Under the pieces are notes generated by a model. That model saw only the letters and a list, made by a program, of their open reading frames with translations. It had not been told where the DNA came from and ran no database searches. Both the position numbers and the translations under genes were made by a program. A stretch of 64,000 nucleotides of DNA, from the NCBI GenBank assembly GCA_964407695.1, contig CAYOWQ010000004.1, forward strand, positions 124,001 to 188,000, given 5' to 3'. This stretch comes from CAYOWQ01 sp964407695 (GTDB taxonomy: Bacteria > Planctomycetota > Phycisphaerae > Phycisphaerales > SM1A02). Shown in pieces: positions 35,050 to 43,446 of the stretch (positions are counted from its first letter, which is position 1; the number at the start of each line of letters is the position of its first letter).

Positions 35050-36678
35050 ATGGCCCTCCCTCACAACGAGAAACATGCAGTGACTGCCCGTCCGACGACA
35101 GATTTCGGCCGATTTCGCCGAATTGCGCGGGGAGCATTTATCTGCACCGCCGCGGCCATGGGAACCGGGTGCCAGGTGGATTCCTTCCTTGACCCCAGCA
35201 AATCCGGCTATTGGGAGCACCAGCCCACAACCATGCCGATTCTGGCAAAGATCGACGTGATCGAACGTAATGCGCCTCTTGCGGACCAATATGACACTCC
35301 GGGGCCGCAGGATCTCTTGCCAAACAGCCTCGAAACCAAGCTCGGTCCGGGAGATCTCGTTCGGGTTGAGGTCTATGAATTGGTGCGGCCTCGCGAGATG
35401 TGGTCGCAACTTTTGCGCGTTGATCAGGCTGGACGAATCCGTGTACCCGAGGTTGGTGACATGGTTGTTGCGGGAATGACGACCTCGCAACTGGAGGATT
35501 CAATCAAGGATCGAATTCAGTCCTACGTCTTGAATCCGACGGTCAATGTCTCAACAGAAGATACCCGGGCGTTTCAGTACACCATCTACGGCCTTGAAGG
35601 TTCCGGACGGCAGAGCAACGGGCTCTATAACATTTCCCGGCCGGATTTCAGGCTGCTTGACGCTGTCGCGGCCGCAGGCGGGATTCCCCGCTCGACGAAG
35701 TACATCTACGTCATCCGTCATGCCAAGCTCGATTCGTCGCTGACTCCTAGTTTCGGCGATACGACGCCCGCGAATTCGACGACACCGACGAACACCAACA
35801 CAACCGCCCCGATTGACGTGGAGGATCTCATCAATCAGCTGGGGGGCGAGACGCCTTCAACCAAGCCTGAGGTTGACGTGTTTCCCGGCATGCTCGGAGA
35901 TGATCCGGTCATTGATATTGACGAACTTGAGCCGGTCCGCGTCTCCGATCAACCGCCGAGCCGGCAGGAGATTCGTGACAGGGCGGGGTCTTCTTCCTCG
36001 CGCCAGCCAAGCACGTCATCCACCTATATCTACGATCCTCAGACGGATCGCTGGATCCGAAGCGAAGGGCCCGCTCCGTCGCCTCAAGCCACCACCGGTC
36101 CATCGCAGCCGATGAAGGCCGCTTGGAGCAACGCCGAACAACCGGCGACATCCACCGGTTCGTCCTATTCAAATGACATGTATCAGACGCGGATCATTGA
36201 GATTCCATACGAGGAGCTGGCCAACGGCGATCCCCGTCTGAATATCGTGATTCGGCCCGGCGATTACATTCATGTTTCCCAGGTGGAGTCCGGGGTGGTT
36301 TACATCGAAGGTGAAGTGAATCGGCCAGGTGTATACACCCTGCCCCCCAACGACCGCATTACCCTCAGTCGCTTGGTGGCGGCGGCGGGAGGCCTCGGGT
36401 CACTCGCGATTCCCGAACGAGTTGACCTGATTCGAATCGTCGGCGAAGACCGCGAGGCCACGATTACGCTGGACCTCGGCGCCATCCGAAACCGGACTGA
36501 ACCGGATGTGTATCTCAAACCGAACGACCATGTCATCATCGGAACGAATTTCTGGGCTTTGCCGCTTGCGGTGATTCGAAATGGCTTCCGAGCGACATAT
36601 GGCTTTGGTTTCCTGCTGGATCGGAACTTCGGCAACGACGTCTTCGGCGCGCCACCGACGAACCAGTTCGGGCAATGA
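35050..36678 (+). CDS. Polysaccharide export lipoprotein (Wza-like, Poly_export and SLBB domains)
   Basis: The product has 542 residues. The lipobox MGTGC puts a lipid on C41. The export domain follows (LGPGDLVRVEVYEL, GRIRVPEVGDMVVAGMTTSQ), then a first SLBB-like unit (ISRPDFRLLDAVAAAGGIPR), a Ser/Thr/Pro-rich insert of about 140 residues, and a second SLBB unit (VYIEGEVNRPGVYTLPPNDR, SRLVAAAGGLGSLAIPERVD). Such proteins form the outer-membrane channel for capsule or exopolysaccharide. The long insert is unusual. It is the first gene of the exosortase locus. Confidence 0.92.
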   Translation: MALPHNEKHAVTARPTTDFGRFRRIARGAFICTAAAMGTGCQVDSFLDPSKSGYWEHQPTTMPILAKIDVIERNAPLADQYDTPGPQDLLPNSLETKLGPGDLVRVEVYELVRPREMWSQLLRVDQAGRIRVPEVGDMVVAGMTTSQLEDSIKDRIQSYVLNPTVNVSTEDTRAFQYTIYGLEGSGRQSNGLYNISRPDFRLLDAVAAAGGIPRSTKYIYVIRHAKLDSSLTPSFGDTTPANSTTPTNTNTTAPIDVEDLINQLGGETPSTKPEVDVFPGMLGDDPVIDIDELEPVRVSDQPPSRQEIRDRAGSSSSRQPSTSSTYIYDPQTDRWIRSEGPAPSPQATTGPSQPMKAAWSNAEQPATSTGSSYSNDMYQTRIIEIPYEELANGDPRLNIVIRPGDYIHVSQVESGVVYIEGEVNRPGVYTLPPNDRITLSRLVAAAGGLGSLAIPERVDLIRIVGEDREATITLDLGAIRNRTEPDVYLKPNDHVIIGTNFWALPLAVIRNGFRATYGFGFLLDRNFGNDVFGAPPTNQFGQ

Positions 36679-36852
36679 TCGCCCACGAACCTCGCAGGCA
36701 CTGGGACGTATGGACGTTGCCGATTCCATCGCCCGGATTCGGCAACCATGAGGGATCGGTTGGCGCCCTTGGCTTCTCCCCGTTGGGTTGACGCCTTGTC
36801 GGTCAACCCAGGCATGGAACGAACCGATGCTAGTTGGAGACCTGAGGACCGG

Positions 36853-37776
36853 ATGAGCAGCATCGCCCGGCAGTCTGACCATGCCAGCGAGCGAGCGATC
36901 GCTCCGGTGGCAACATGGTGGATGGCGACGGCCCTACTCGTGGGTCTGCTCCTGGTGCTCTTCTGGGACTGGTTCAGGACTGAGTATTTCGCGGTCGTGC
37001 AATACCCCTCGGATTGGGGCCACATCGCTGTCATTCCGTTCATCTCCGCTTACCTTGTCTATCGCCGCCGCGACGAACTGGCGAAAACCCCCATCCGGGC
37101 TGCCTACATCGGTCTCGTCCCGCTGTTGCTCGGGGTTTTCATCTACATGGCAGCGGTCTTCGGCCCGGCAAAACTCCACCATCACAACATCCGCGGAATG
37201 GGCGTGACCTTGGCGCTCTTTGGCATCGTGTTGACAATCGGCGGCTGGGGTGTGTTGCGCTGGACTTGGTTCGCGCTGCTTTACCTCTGCATCTTCGGCC
37301 AGTATGTCTCGGAGCGGTTCATGGTGTTGGTGACCTACCCGATGCAGGATCTTGCCGCCCGGGGCGCCCATCTGATTCTGAACCTCATTCAAGTGGAGAC
37401 CGAACGCAGCGGCAACACGCTCTATGTGATGCAGGGTGGCGTGCCGCATGCACTGAACATTGCCGAGGCATGTTCCGGCATGCGCATGCTCGTCGCCTTC
37501 ATGGCTTTGGGCGTTGCGATCGCTTACACCGGACTTCCCCGGCTTTGGCAACAGGTCGCGCTGGTTCTGCTCGGAATACCCGTGGCCATCTTCGTGAATA
37601 TCCTTCGCGTGGTGACCCTGGGGCTGTTGAGTCTCGACAACATTGAATTCGCCAGCGGCCAATTCCACTCTTTGGTCGGTCTGGTGTGGCTGGTCCCGGC
37701 ATTCCTGATCTATATGGGAATCCTCTGGATTCTGCGAAACATACTCATCGAAGATGATGGAAAGGCAGCATCATGA
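36853..37776 (+). CDS. Exosortase (EpsH family transpeptidase)
   Basis: The product has 307 residues with about eight membrane helices. The proposed catalytic triad of exosortases is in place: C207 in EACSGMR, R252 in NILRV and H272 in FHSLVG. Exosortases cut the C-terminal PEP-CTERM signal of exported proteins and are found with polysaccharide loci. The start at 36853 has GAGG a few bases upstream; ATG 36748 and 36814 would add a non-conserved front. The EpsI gene overlaps the end. A likely substrate is encoded at 54698. Confidence 0.93.
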   Translation: MSSIARQSDHASERAIAPVATWWMATALLVGLLLVLFWDWFRTEYFAVVQYPSDWGHIAVIPFISAYLVYRRRDELAKTPIRAAYIGLVPLLLGVFIYMAAVFGPAKLHHHNIRGMGVTLALFGIVLTIGGWGVLRWTWFALLYLCIFGQYVSERFMVLVTYPMQDLAARGAHLILNLIQVETERSGNTLYVMQGGVPHALNIAEACSGMRMLVAFMALGVAIAYTGLPRLWQQVALVLLGIPVAIFVNILRVVTLGLLSLDNIEFASGQFHSLVGLVWLVPAFLIYMGILWILRNILIEDDGKAAS

Positions 37777-38633
37777 TGCCCCCATTCTCCACCGTTCGCC
37801 GGGCATACATCACCGTCTGTGTTTCGCTGGCATTGTCGGCCGTGGGATTCTGGGGCGTCATCATGGCTTACAACGTTGCGGTGCAGAAATCGCCGGTGCC
37901 GCTGCGTCAGAACCTGCGGACGCTGCCGATGAACCTGGGCGGATGGATCTGCACCTCCACGGACGTCGATCTTTCCGCGGAAATTGAGGAGACGCTGGGA
38001 ACCGACCAGTACATTGAACGGCCATATTCTCCGCCCGCCAGTCTCGGTGGAGCGCCGCTCAACCTTCACCTGGCCTATTACACCGGGCAGATTGACCCCA
38101 TGCCCCACGTTCCGGAGCGATGTCTCGTTGCCGGGGGGTGGTCGGCATCCAGCATGACCCAGCTCCTCGCCATTCCCGTCGATACCTCCGACTGGCTCCA
38201 TGATGGCACCAGGAGCGTCTCGGGAGATGAATACGGCTTCACTTACACCCTACATCCGATCACCAAGGCGCGTGAGGAGGGCAAGGTCTATCTCCCGCTC
38301 GGTGACTTCAAGATGACGGTGACCGAATTTCAGCGGTCTGAGGATCCCAACATCCGACTCATCGCCGGCTATTTCTTCATTGCCAACGGCCGCATGTCGG
38401 CAAACGCGATGGGCGTTCAACCGCTGGCCTTCAACATGTCTGAGAAATATGCCTATTACTGCAAGGTCCAGCTCTCCGCCGTGTATCACACCACGGACGC
38501 CAATCGCTGGACCGAGTATTCTCAAAGCTGCGCTCGCTTTGTTGAAGCGCTGCTCCCGCAACTCATGCGTCGACTTCCTTCGTGGCCGGAATGGGAGATG
38601 CGCGACCGAAAAGATCGTCCGGCAACTCACTGA
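37773..38633 (+). CDS. Exosortase-associated EpsI family protein
   Basis: The product has 286 residues. One N-terminal membrane anchor (ITVCVSLALSAVGFWGVIMA) is followed by a periplasmic domain with the EpsI pattern: LPMNLGGW, LHLAYYTGQ and PHVPERCLVAGGW, then TVTEFQRSEDPNIRLIAGYF. EpsI occurs with or fused to exosortases, with an unclear role in polymer or protein processing. The ATG lies inside the last codons of the exosortase gene, so the two are translated together. Confidence 0.9.
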   Translation: MMPPFSTVRRAYITVCVSLALSAVGFWGVIMAYNVAVQKSPVPLRQNLRTLPMNLGGWICTSTDVDLSAEIEETLGTDQYIERPYSPPASLGGAPLNLHLAYYTGQIDPMPHVPERCLVAGGWSASSMTQLLAIPVDTSDWLHDGTRSVSGDEYGFTYTLHPITKAREEGKVYLPLGDFKMTVTEFQRSEDPNIRLIAGYFFIANGRMSANAMGVQPLAFNMSEKYAYYCKVQLSAVYHTTDANRWTEYSQSCARFVEALLPQLMRRLPSWPEWEMRDRKDRPATH

Positions 38634-38651
38634 CTTTCCCGAGACCACGCC

Positions 38652-41600
38652 ATGGCAACCCGCGTCAACTACCGATTTCTGCTCATCCTGTTCATCGCCG
38701 TCTCGATCGGTGTCGGCGTCATCGGAACAGTGGCCTATCTCGCTTATAGCCGCGACGCGGATCGATTCATCCGAAACGGCGATGCCGCCCTCGCCGAGGG
38801 TGACTTCGCGAAGGCCTACGAATGGTACGGCAAGGCGGTCTCGAAGCAGCCCAACAATCTGGAATTCCTTGCGAAGGCCGAGGATGCGATCCGCAGGATC
38901 GTACCGAGGACATCGGTTGAGGCGACGCAGCGATTCAACGGCCTGATCGCCATCCTGCGGCAGCGGTCCACATCGTATGCGGACGACCCGAAGATGCACC
39001 TCCCACTGGTGCAGGAGTTCTGGAACACAGCGCGACTCCAGCAGACATCAAATTCCTGGGGCGCACTCGCCGAGGTGGGCAAGGCGATGTATGACCGGGT
39101 CCCGGCGACCGAGCCGCTGCGAAATGTCGGGTTGCTGTTTCAGTCAATCGCCACCCTTCAGCGTGGGGGCAATGACGACGCTGCACTCGATGCGGCCGAG
39201 GAAAACCTCCGCAAGGCCGTCGACGGCCTGCCGGCCGACCACGAATTGCGCGATCTCGGCATGGGAATGCTCGCCCTCCTGCAGCGAGCACGCAGCGACC
39301 GCATGGAACTTGCCGGCCAGCAGGCGCCATCTGAAGCGAAGCGAAAGCAGGCGGAAGCAACCCTCGCCGAGGCGGTACGCGAGTATCCCAACGGTGTGAC
39401 GGTGCGCAAGGCGGCACTCGTTCTTTCAACGATTGATCGGGATCCGGTTGAAGGCGGATTCGCGAATGACCCCAAGGTCGCCGCCGACATGGACAGCCTG
39501 TGTGAATTGGCGCTGTCCTCACCCGACGGCATTGCCGTCGCCGAGGTCGCCTCGACGGTAGCCAATGTCGATCGCTCGTATGGCGCTGAACGCGCCCGCT
39601 CCCTGCTGCAGGACTATCTCGCCAAGCACCCTCACGCCCTCTATCACCAGGCGCTGCTCGCCCAGATCCTGTTGCAGGGTGGAAAGCATGAAGATGCCAT
39701 GGCGGTCTCGAACAAGATTCTCGAAGCGCCCAACGTGCCGGTCTCGCTTGAAGCCGTGATCCAGGACGAATTGCGCGTCAACGCCGCAGCCATGAAAGTG
39801 CGCGTGGCCTTTGATCAATGGAATCGGGCCAAGGAGGATCAGCGCGCGACCTTCGCATCGGAGGTCCAGTCCGCAGTAGACAGTCTCAAGAAGATCACCC
39901 CAGACCTCGACAGCAGTCCCGCCGGCCTGGAGGCGGCCGGAAAGCTCGCCGTGGTTCGCAAGGAGTACGCCAAGGCGGCAAGCAAGTTTGACCGAATCAT
40001 CGAAACCAGCGGACAGGCGACGCCGGAGATGTACTACCTCTCTGCGGTCTGTGCGGAGAAGGTCAACGCCATCGGCCAGGCTCTCAAGCGAATCACCGAA
40101 GCCTGCAACATGATGCCCGGAGACATCGAACTCTCCAGCCTCCGGGCATCGTATCTCCTGCTGAATGGCAGGAGGGACGAGGCAAGGGCCCTTGCCGAGG
40201 ACATACACAACATTGATGAGAAGAATGAGCGCGCCAACGCGATTCTTGAGGTCACCAGAATCGACAACGCCGGCGACGTCAATGACATCAACAAGGCGAT
40301 TGTCGACTCTCGACAGGCTCTAACCACCGATGACCGAGAAAGCGCCATCCCAATCCTGATGCAGGCGCTCCAGCGGTTTCCGGACAATTTGCCGCTGCTT
40401 GCAAACCTCGCCGGCGCGCAGGCGTTTCTCGGGAACATCGATGAGTCGAACAAGACGATTGACAAAGCGCTGAGCCTGCAGCCGGGTGGTGACATGAAGG
40501 CGACGCTTGTCGCCATGAAGGCAGCCAATTCCACGGACGACAGGATCGAGCGCATCCGCATGATGGCTGAAGCGACGCAGGAGGACGAAAATGATCGCCC
40601 CGCGGCCGTGTACATGCAGTTGTCCAACTACCGTGACCAGTTGAAGGCAACAGTCGAGAATGCATCAGACGACGCCAAGAAGGCCGATGCGGAGAAGGAG
40701 TTGGCCCGGACCGAGCAAGCCGTCGCCGAAGCCAAAGCCAAGGCGTTGGCCGTCAATCCGAACCACACGATGGTGCTGGAGACGGACTTCCGCCAGGCCA
40801 TTCGAGCAGGAGATTGGACCGCCGCCAACGACATTGTTGATCGCGCTGCAAAGGCGGATGCCGATCAGGTCGGTGGGCTCCTTTTTAAGGCGCGGATGGA
40901 ATTCGCCCGCGGTGAATTGAACGGCGCGTTGACAACGCTGCGAAACGCCCGAGCCGCAACCTCCATCACCGGAACCATCGATCGGTTCATGGGAATCATC
41001 TACCGGCAGTTGGGAAACATCGATGAAGCGCTGGCCTCCATGCAGCGAGCCATCGAGTCCGATCCGACGAACATCACGACTGTGGCGCTCTACAGCGAGA
41101 TGCTGATCCAGGCGGGTCGCAAGACCGAGGCGCTGGAGGTGCTTTCCAATGCGATGCAGGCGAATCCGGGAAACATCGAACTCGCGCACCGGACCTACCT
41201 GCTTGAGGCGGAAGTCGGCGATCGTCGAAGAGCCCTTGAGGGCCGCCGATTGATCTTCAAGGAGAGCCCAAATCACCGCGAGAACGCGGTCCAACTTGCC
41301 CAACTCTATGTGTCCACACCGCCGGATGAACGGCAGGTGAACGACGAATTGGAGAAGGGTGCGATCAAGATCAGAGGAAAGACTGTTGCGGCCAAGGAAT
41401 GGTCAAAGATGAGTACCTCCGATCAGCAGGAGGTGTTCCGTGCTGTACAGGACTCCTGGATCAAGCAGGCGGAGAAAATCATCGAGGACCTGCTTGCAGC
41501 CAATCCGAAGGACCTGGAATTGGTCCGAACCAAGGCGTCAATGCTGACTGAACGAGGTCAGTCCGAAAATGCCGAGGCTCTTCTGCAGAAGCTGATTGAT

Positions 41601-43412
41601 GACACCGCCGAAGGAGAACGCACGTCGGAGATGTATCTCGCCCTCGGGATTCAGAAGCTGGTCGACAACAAGGTGGCGGAAGCAGAATCGGCTTTTGAGA
41701 CCGCCGTCGCACTGCAGGATCCCCAGAAGCGAGATGCAGACAATCTTCTCGCCAATCTCTACATGAGTCGTCAGAACTATCCGAAGGCCCTTCCGTATCT
41801 GGTGGATGCGATCAGCGCGGTGCCGAGCCGCGAACTCTGCCTTCAGGCTTCCGAGGCATCCCTGAAGCTCAAGAAGTTCGACGATGCTCGCAAGTTCCTC
41901 GACCAGGCCCGCCAGTCCGAGGTTGGCGCCCCCCTCGATCAGGTCGTGGTTGAACTCCTGATTGCAGGAATCGCCGAAGGCCAAGCGCTGGAAGCACTGT
42001 CGAAGAACGACAAGGAAGGGGCGCAGGCAGCATTCTTTGAGCAGCGCCAGGCGATCGAGCGGGCCAAGCAGGCCGCTCCAGGCAATCCGCTGCCCTTTGT
42101 TTCCGATGCAAGCCGTCTGCTTGATGAATACAAGCGTACCGGCAACAAGACCCTGCTCGACGACGCCATGCGCCTGGTGGAACAGGCCCTTCAGAAGCGC
42201 GTCGATTACCCGCAGGCCGTTGCCGTAAAGGTCAACCTCCTGCGAGCTCGTGGCGATCTGGCCAGCGCCATCAGCGAGATGGAGCGGTTCGTGAAGGTCA
42301 TGCCTCGCTTCGACTCAGCCCGACGCGACCTCATCAGCTTGCTGCTGCAGAACCAGAACAAGACCCGGGCCATTGAAGTGGCCAAGGAAGGCATCACCGC
42401 CAACCCCAACGATCCAAGCTGGCAGACCTCGACCGGTCAGCTCCTTGGCAGCGCCGGCCGCATCGACGAGGCCACTTCCTATTTTGAATCTGCATACGCC
42501 ATGAGTCCTTCCGCCGGCACACTGGCGTCTCTGGTTGAAGCGTACCTCTCGAAATCGCCGCCGGCTTTTGCCAAGGCCAAGGAGAGGCTTGAGAGTAGCT
42601 CCGAGTACGTGGACAACGCACCCTACCTTCAGGGCGCCTACGGCGCGGTACTGGCTAATACCGACGAGCGTCCAAAGGCCCTTGAGATGCTCAAGAAGTC
42701 CTTTATCGGGACGCGTAACCCACGCGAGAATGCCAATCGACTTGTTCTGGTGTCATCGTGGTTCAAGTTCGCCTCAATGGCCGACAAGCCCGAGCAGGTG
42801 CACGGCCTCTTGAATCAGCTTACGGGAAACAAGCCGGATGCCTTCGAGCTGTTCAGCCTTGCAGGCATCTACCGAAACACCGGCAAGGACGGCATGAACA
42901 AGGCCGTCGACCTCTACAAGCAGGCTGTGGCAACCGCGCCCGCGGAAGATCGGGCCCTTCTGGCCGCGGCGAATCTCGAGCTTGGCAACACACTGATCGG
43001 CCTTGGACAGATGGCAGCTTCGGCTGATGCCCTGGAGGCATGCCTGAAGGTCGACCCCAATCAGCTTGACGCCAACAACAATCTCGCGTTCCTCTGCGCC
43101 ACGCAGTTGAACGATCCCAAGCGTGGGCGCCCGTTCGCCGAGAAGGCGGTCGAGCTCAACCCGCAGTCTCCGGACGCCCAGGACACGCTGGGGTACATCC
43201 TGACACAGCTTGGGGAGTATGAGGCGGCCGAAACCCACCTGCGTCGGGCGATTGACCTGAATGGCGGCGCCGAAAGCTATTACCACCTCGCGCAATTGAT
43301 GATCAAGACCGACCGTCGGGAGCAGGCTCGCAACTACGGGCTTCAGGGCCTGCAGAAGAATCCTCTTCCCCAGATGAAGCAGCAGATTGAGGCCATGCTC
43401 AAAACGCTGTGA
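38652..43412 (+). CDS. Giant TPR protein of the exosortase/exopolysaccharide locus
   Basis: The product has 1586 residues. An N-terminal membrane helix (FLLILFIAVSIGVGVIGTVA) is followed almost entirely by TPR and TPR-like helical repeats, for example DRFIRNGDAALAEGDFAKAY near the start and LEACLKVDPNQLDANNNLAF near the end. Charged coiled segments lie around 660-700. Large TPR proteins accompany exosortase clusters (the PrsT type) and are thought to hold export components together. This one is about twice the size of common forms. It lies 18 bases after epsI and 34 bases before the chain-length gene. Confidence 0.88.
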   Translation: MATRVNYRFLLILFIAVSIGVGVIGTVAYLAYSRDADRFIRNGDAALAEGDFAKAYEWYGKAVSKQPNNLEFLAKAEDAIRRIVPRTSVEATQRFNGLIAILRQRSTSYADDPKMHLPLVQEFWNTARLQQTSNSWGALAEVGKAMYDRVPATEPLRNVGLLFQSIATLQRGGNDDAALDAAEENLRKAVDGLPADHELRDLGMGMLALLQRARSDRMELAGQQAPSEAKRKQAEATLAEAVREYPNGVTVRKAALVLSTIDRDPVEGGFANDPKVAADMDSLCELALSSPDGIAVAEVASTVANVDRSYGAERARSLLQDYLAKHPHALYHQALLAQILLQGGKHEDAMAVSNKILEAPNVPVSLEAVIQDELRVNAAAMKVRVAFDQWNRAKEDQRATFASEVQSAVDSLKKITPDLDSSPAGLEAAGKLAVVRKEYAKAASKFDRIIETSGQATPEMYYLSAVCAEKVNAIGQALKRITEACNMMPGDIELSSLRASYLLLNGRRDEARALAEDIHNIDEKNERANAILEVTRIDNAGDVNDINKAIVDSRQALTTDDRESAIPILMQALQRFPDNLPLLANLAGAQAFLGNIDESNKTIDKALSLQPGGDMKATLVAMKAANSTDDRIERIRMMAEATQEDENDRPAAVYMQLSNYRDQLKATVENASDDAKKADAEKELARTEQAVAEAKAKALAVNPNHTMVLETDFRQAIRAGDWTAANDIVDRAAKADADQVGGLLFKARMEFARGELNGALTTLRNARAATSITGTIDRFMGIIYRQLGNIDEALASMQRAIESDPTNITTVALYSEMLIQAGRKTEALEVLSNAMQANPGNIELAHRTYLLEAEVGDRRRALEGRRLIFKESPNHRENAVQLAQLYVSTPPDERQVNDELEKGAIKIRGKTVAAKEWSKMSTSDQQEVFRAVQDSWIKQAEKIIEDLLAANPKDLELVRTKASMLTERGQSENAEALLQKLIDDTAEGERTSEMYLALGIQKLVDNKVAEAESAFETAVALQDPQKRDADNLLANLYMSRQNYPKALPYLVDAISAVPSRELCLQASEASLKLKKFDDARKFLDQARQSEVGAPLDQVVVELLIAGIAEGQALEALSKNDKEGAQAAFFEQRQAIERAKQAAPGNPLPFVSDASRLLDEYKRTGNKTLLDDAMRLVEQALQKRVDYPQAVAVKVNLLRARGDLASAISEMERFVKVMPRFDSARRDLISLLLQNQNKTRAIEVAKEGITANPNDPSWQTSTGQLLGSAGRIDEATSYFESAYAMSPSAGTLASLVEAYLSKSPPAFAKAKERLESSSEYVDNAPYLQGAYGAVLANTDERPKALEMLKKSFIGTRNPRENANRLVLVSSWFKFASMADKPEQVHGLLNQLTGNKPDAFELFSLAGIYRNTGKDGMNKAVDLYKQAVATAPAEDRALLAAANLELGNTLIGLGQMAASADALEACLKVDPNQLDANNNLAFLCATQLNDPKRGRPFAEKAVELNPQSPDAQDTLGYILTQLGEYEAAETHLRRAIDLNGGAESYYHLAQLMIKTDRREQARNYGLQGLQKNPLPQMKQQIEAMLKTL

Positions 43413-43446
43413 CCAACAGTACTCCGTGCCGATGTAGGATGATGTC

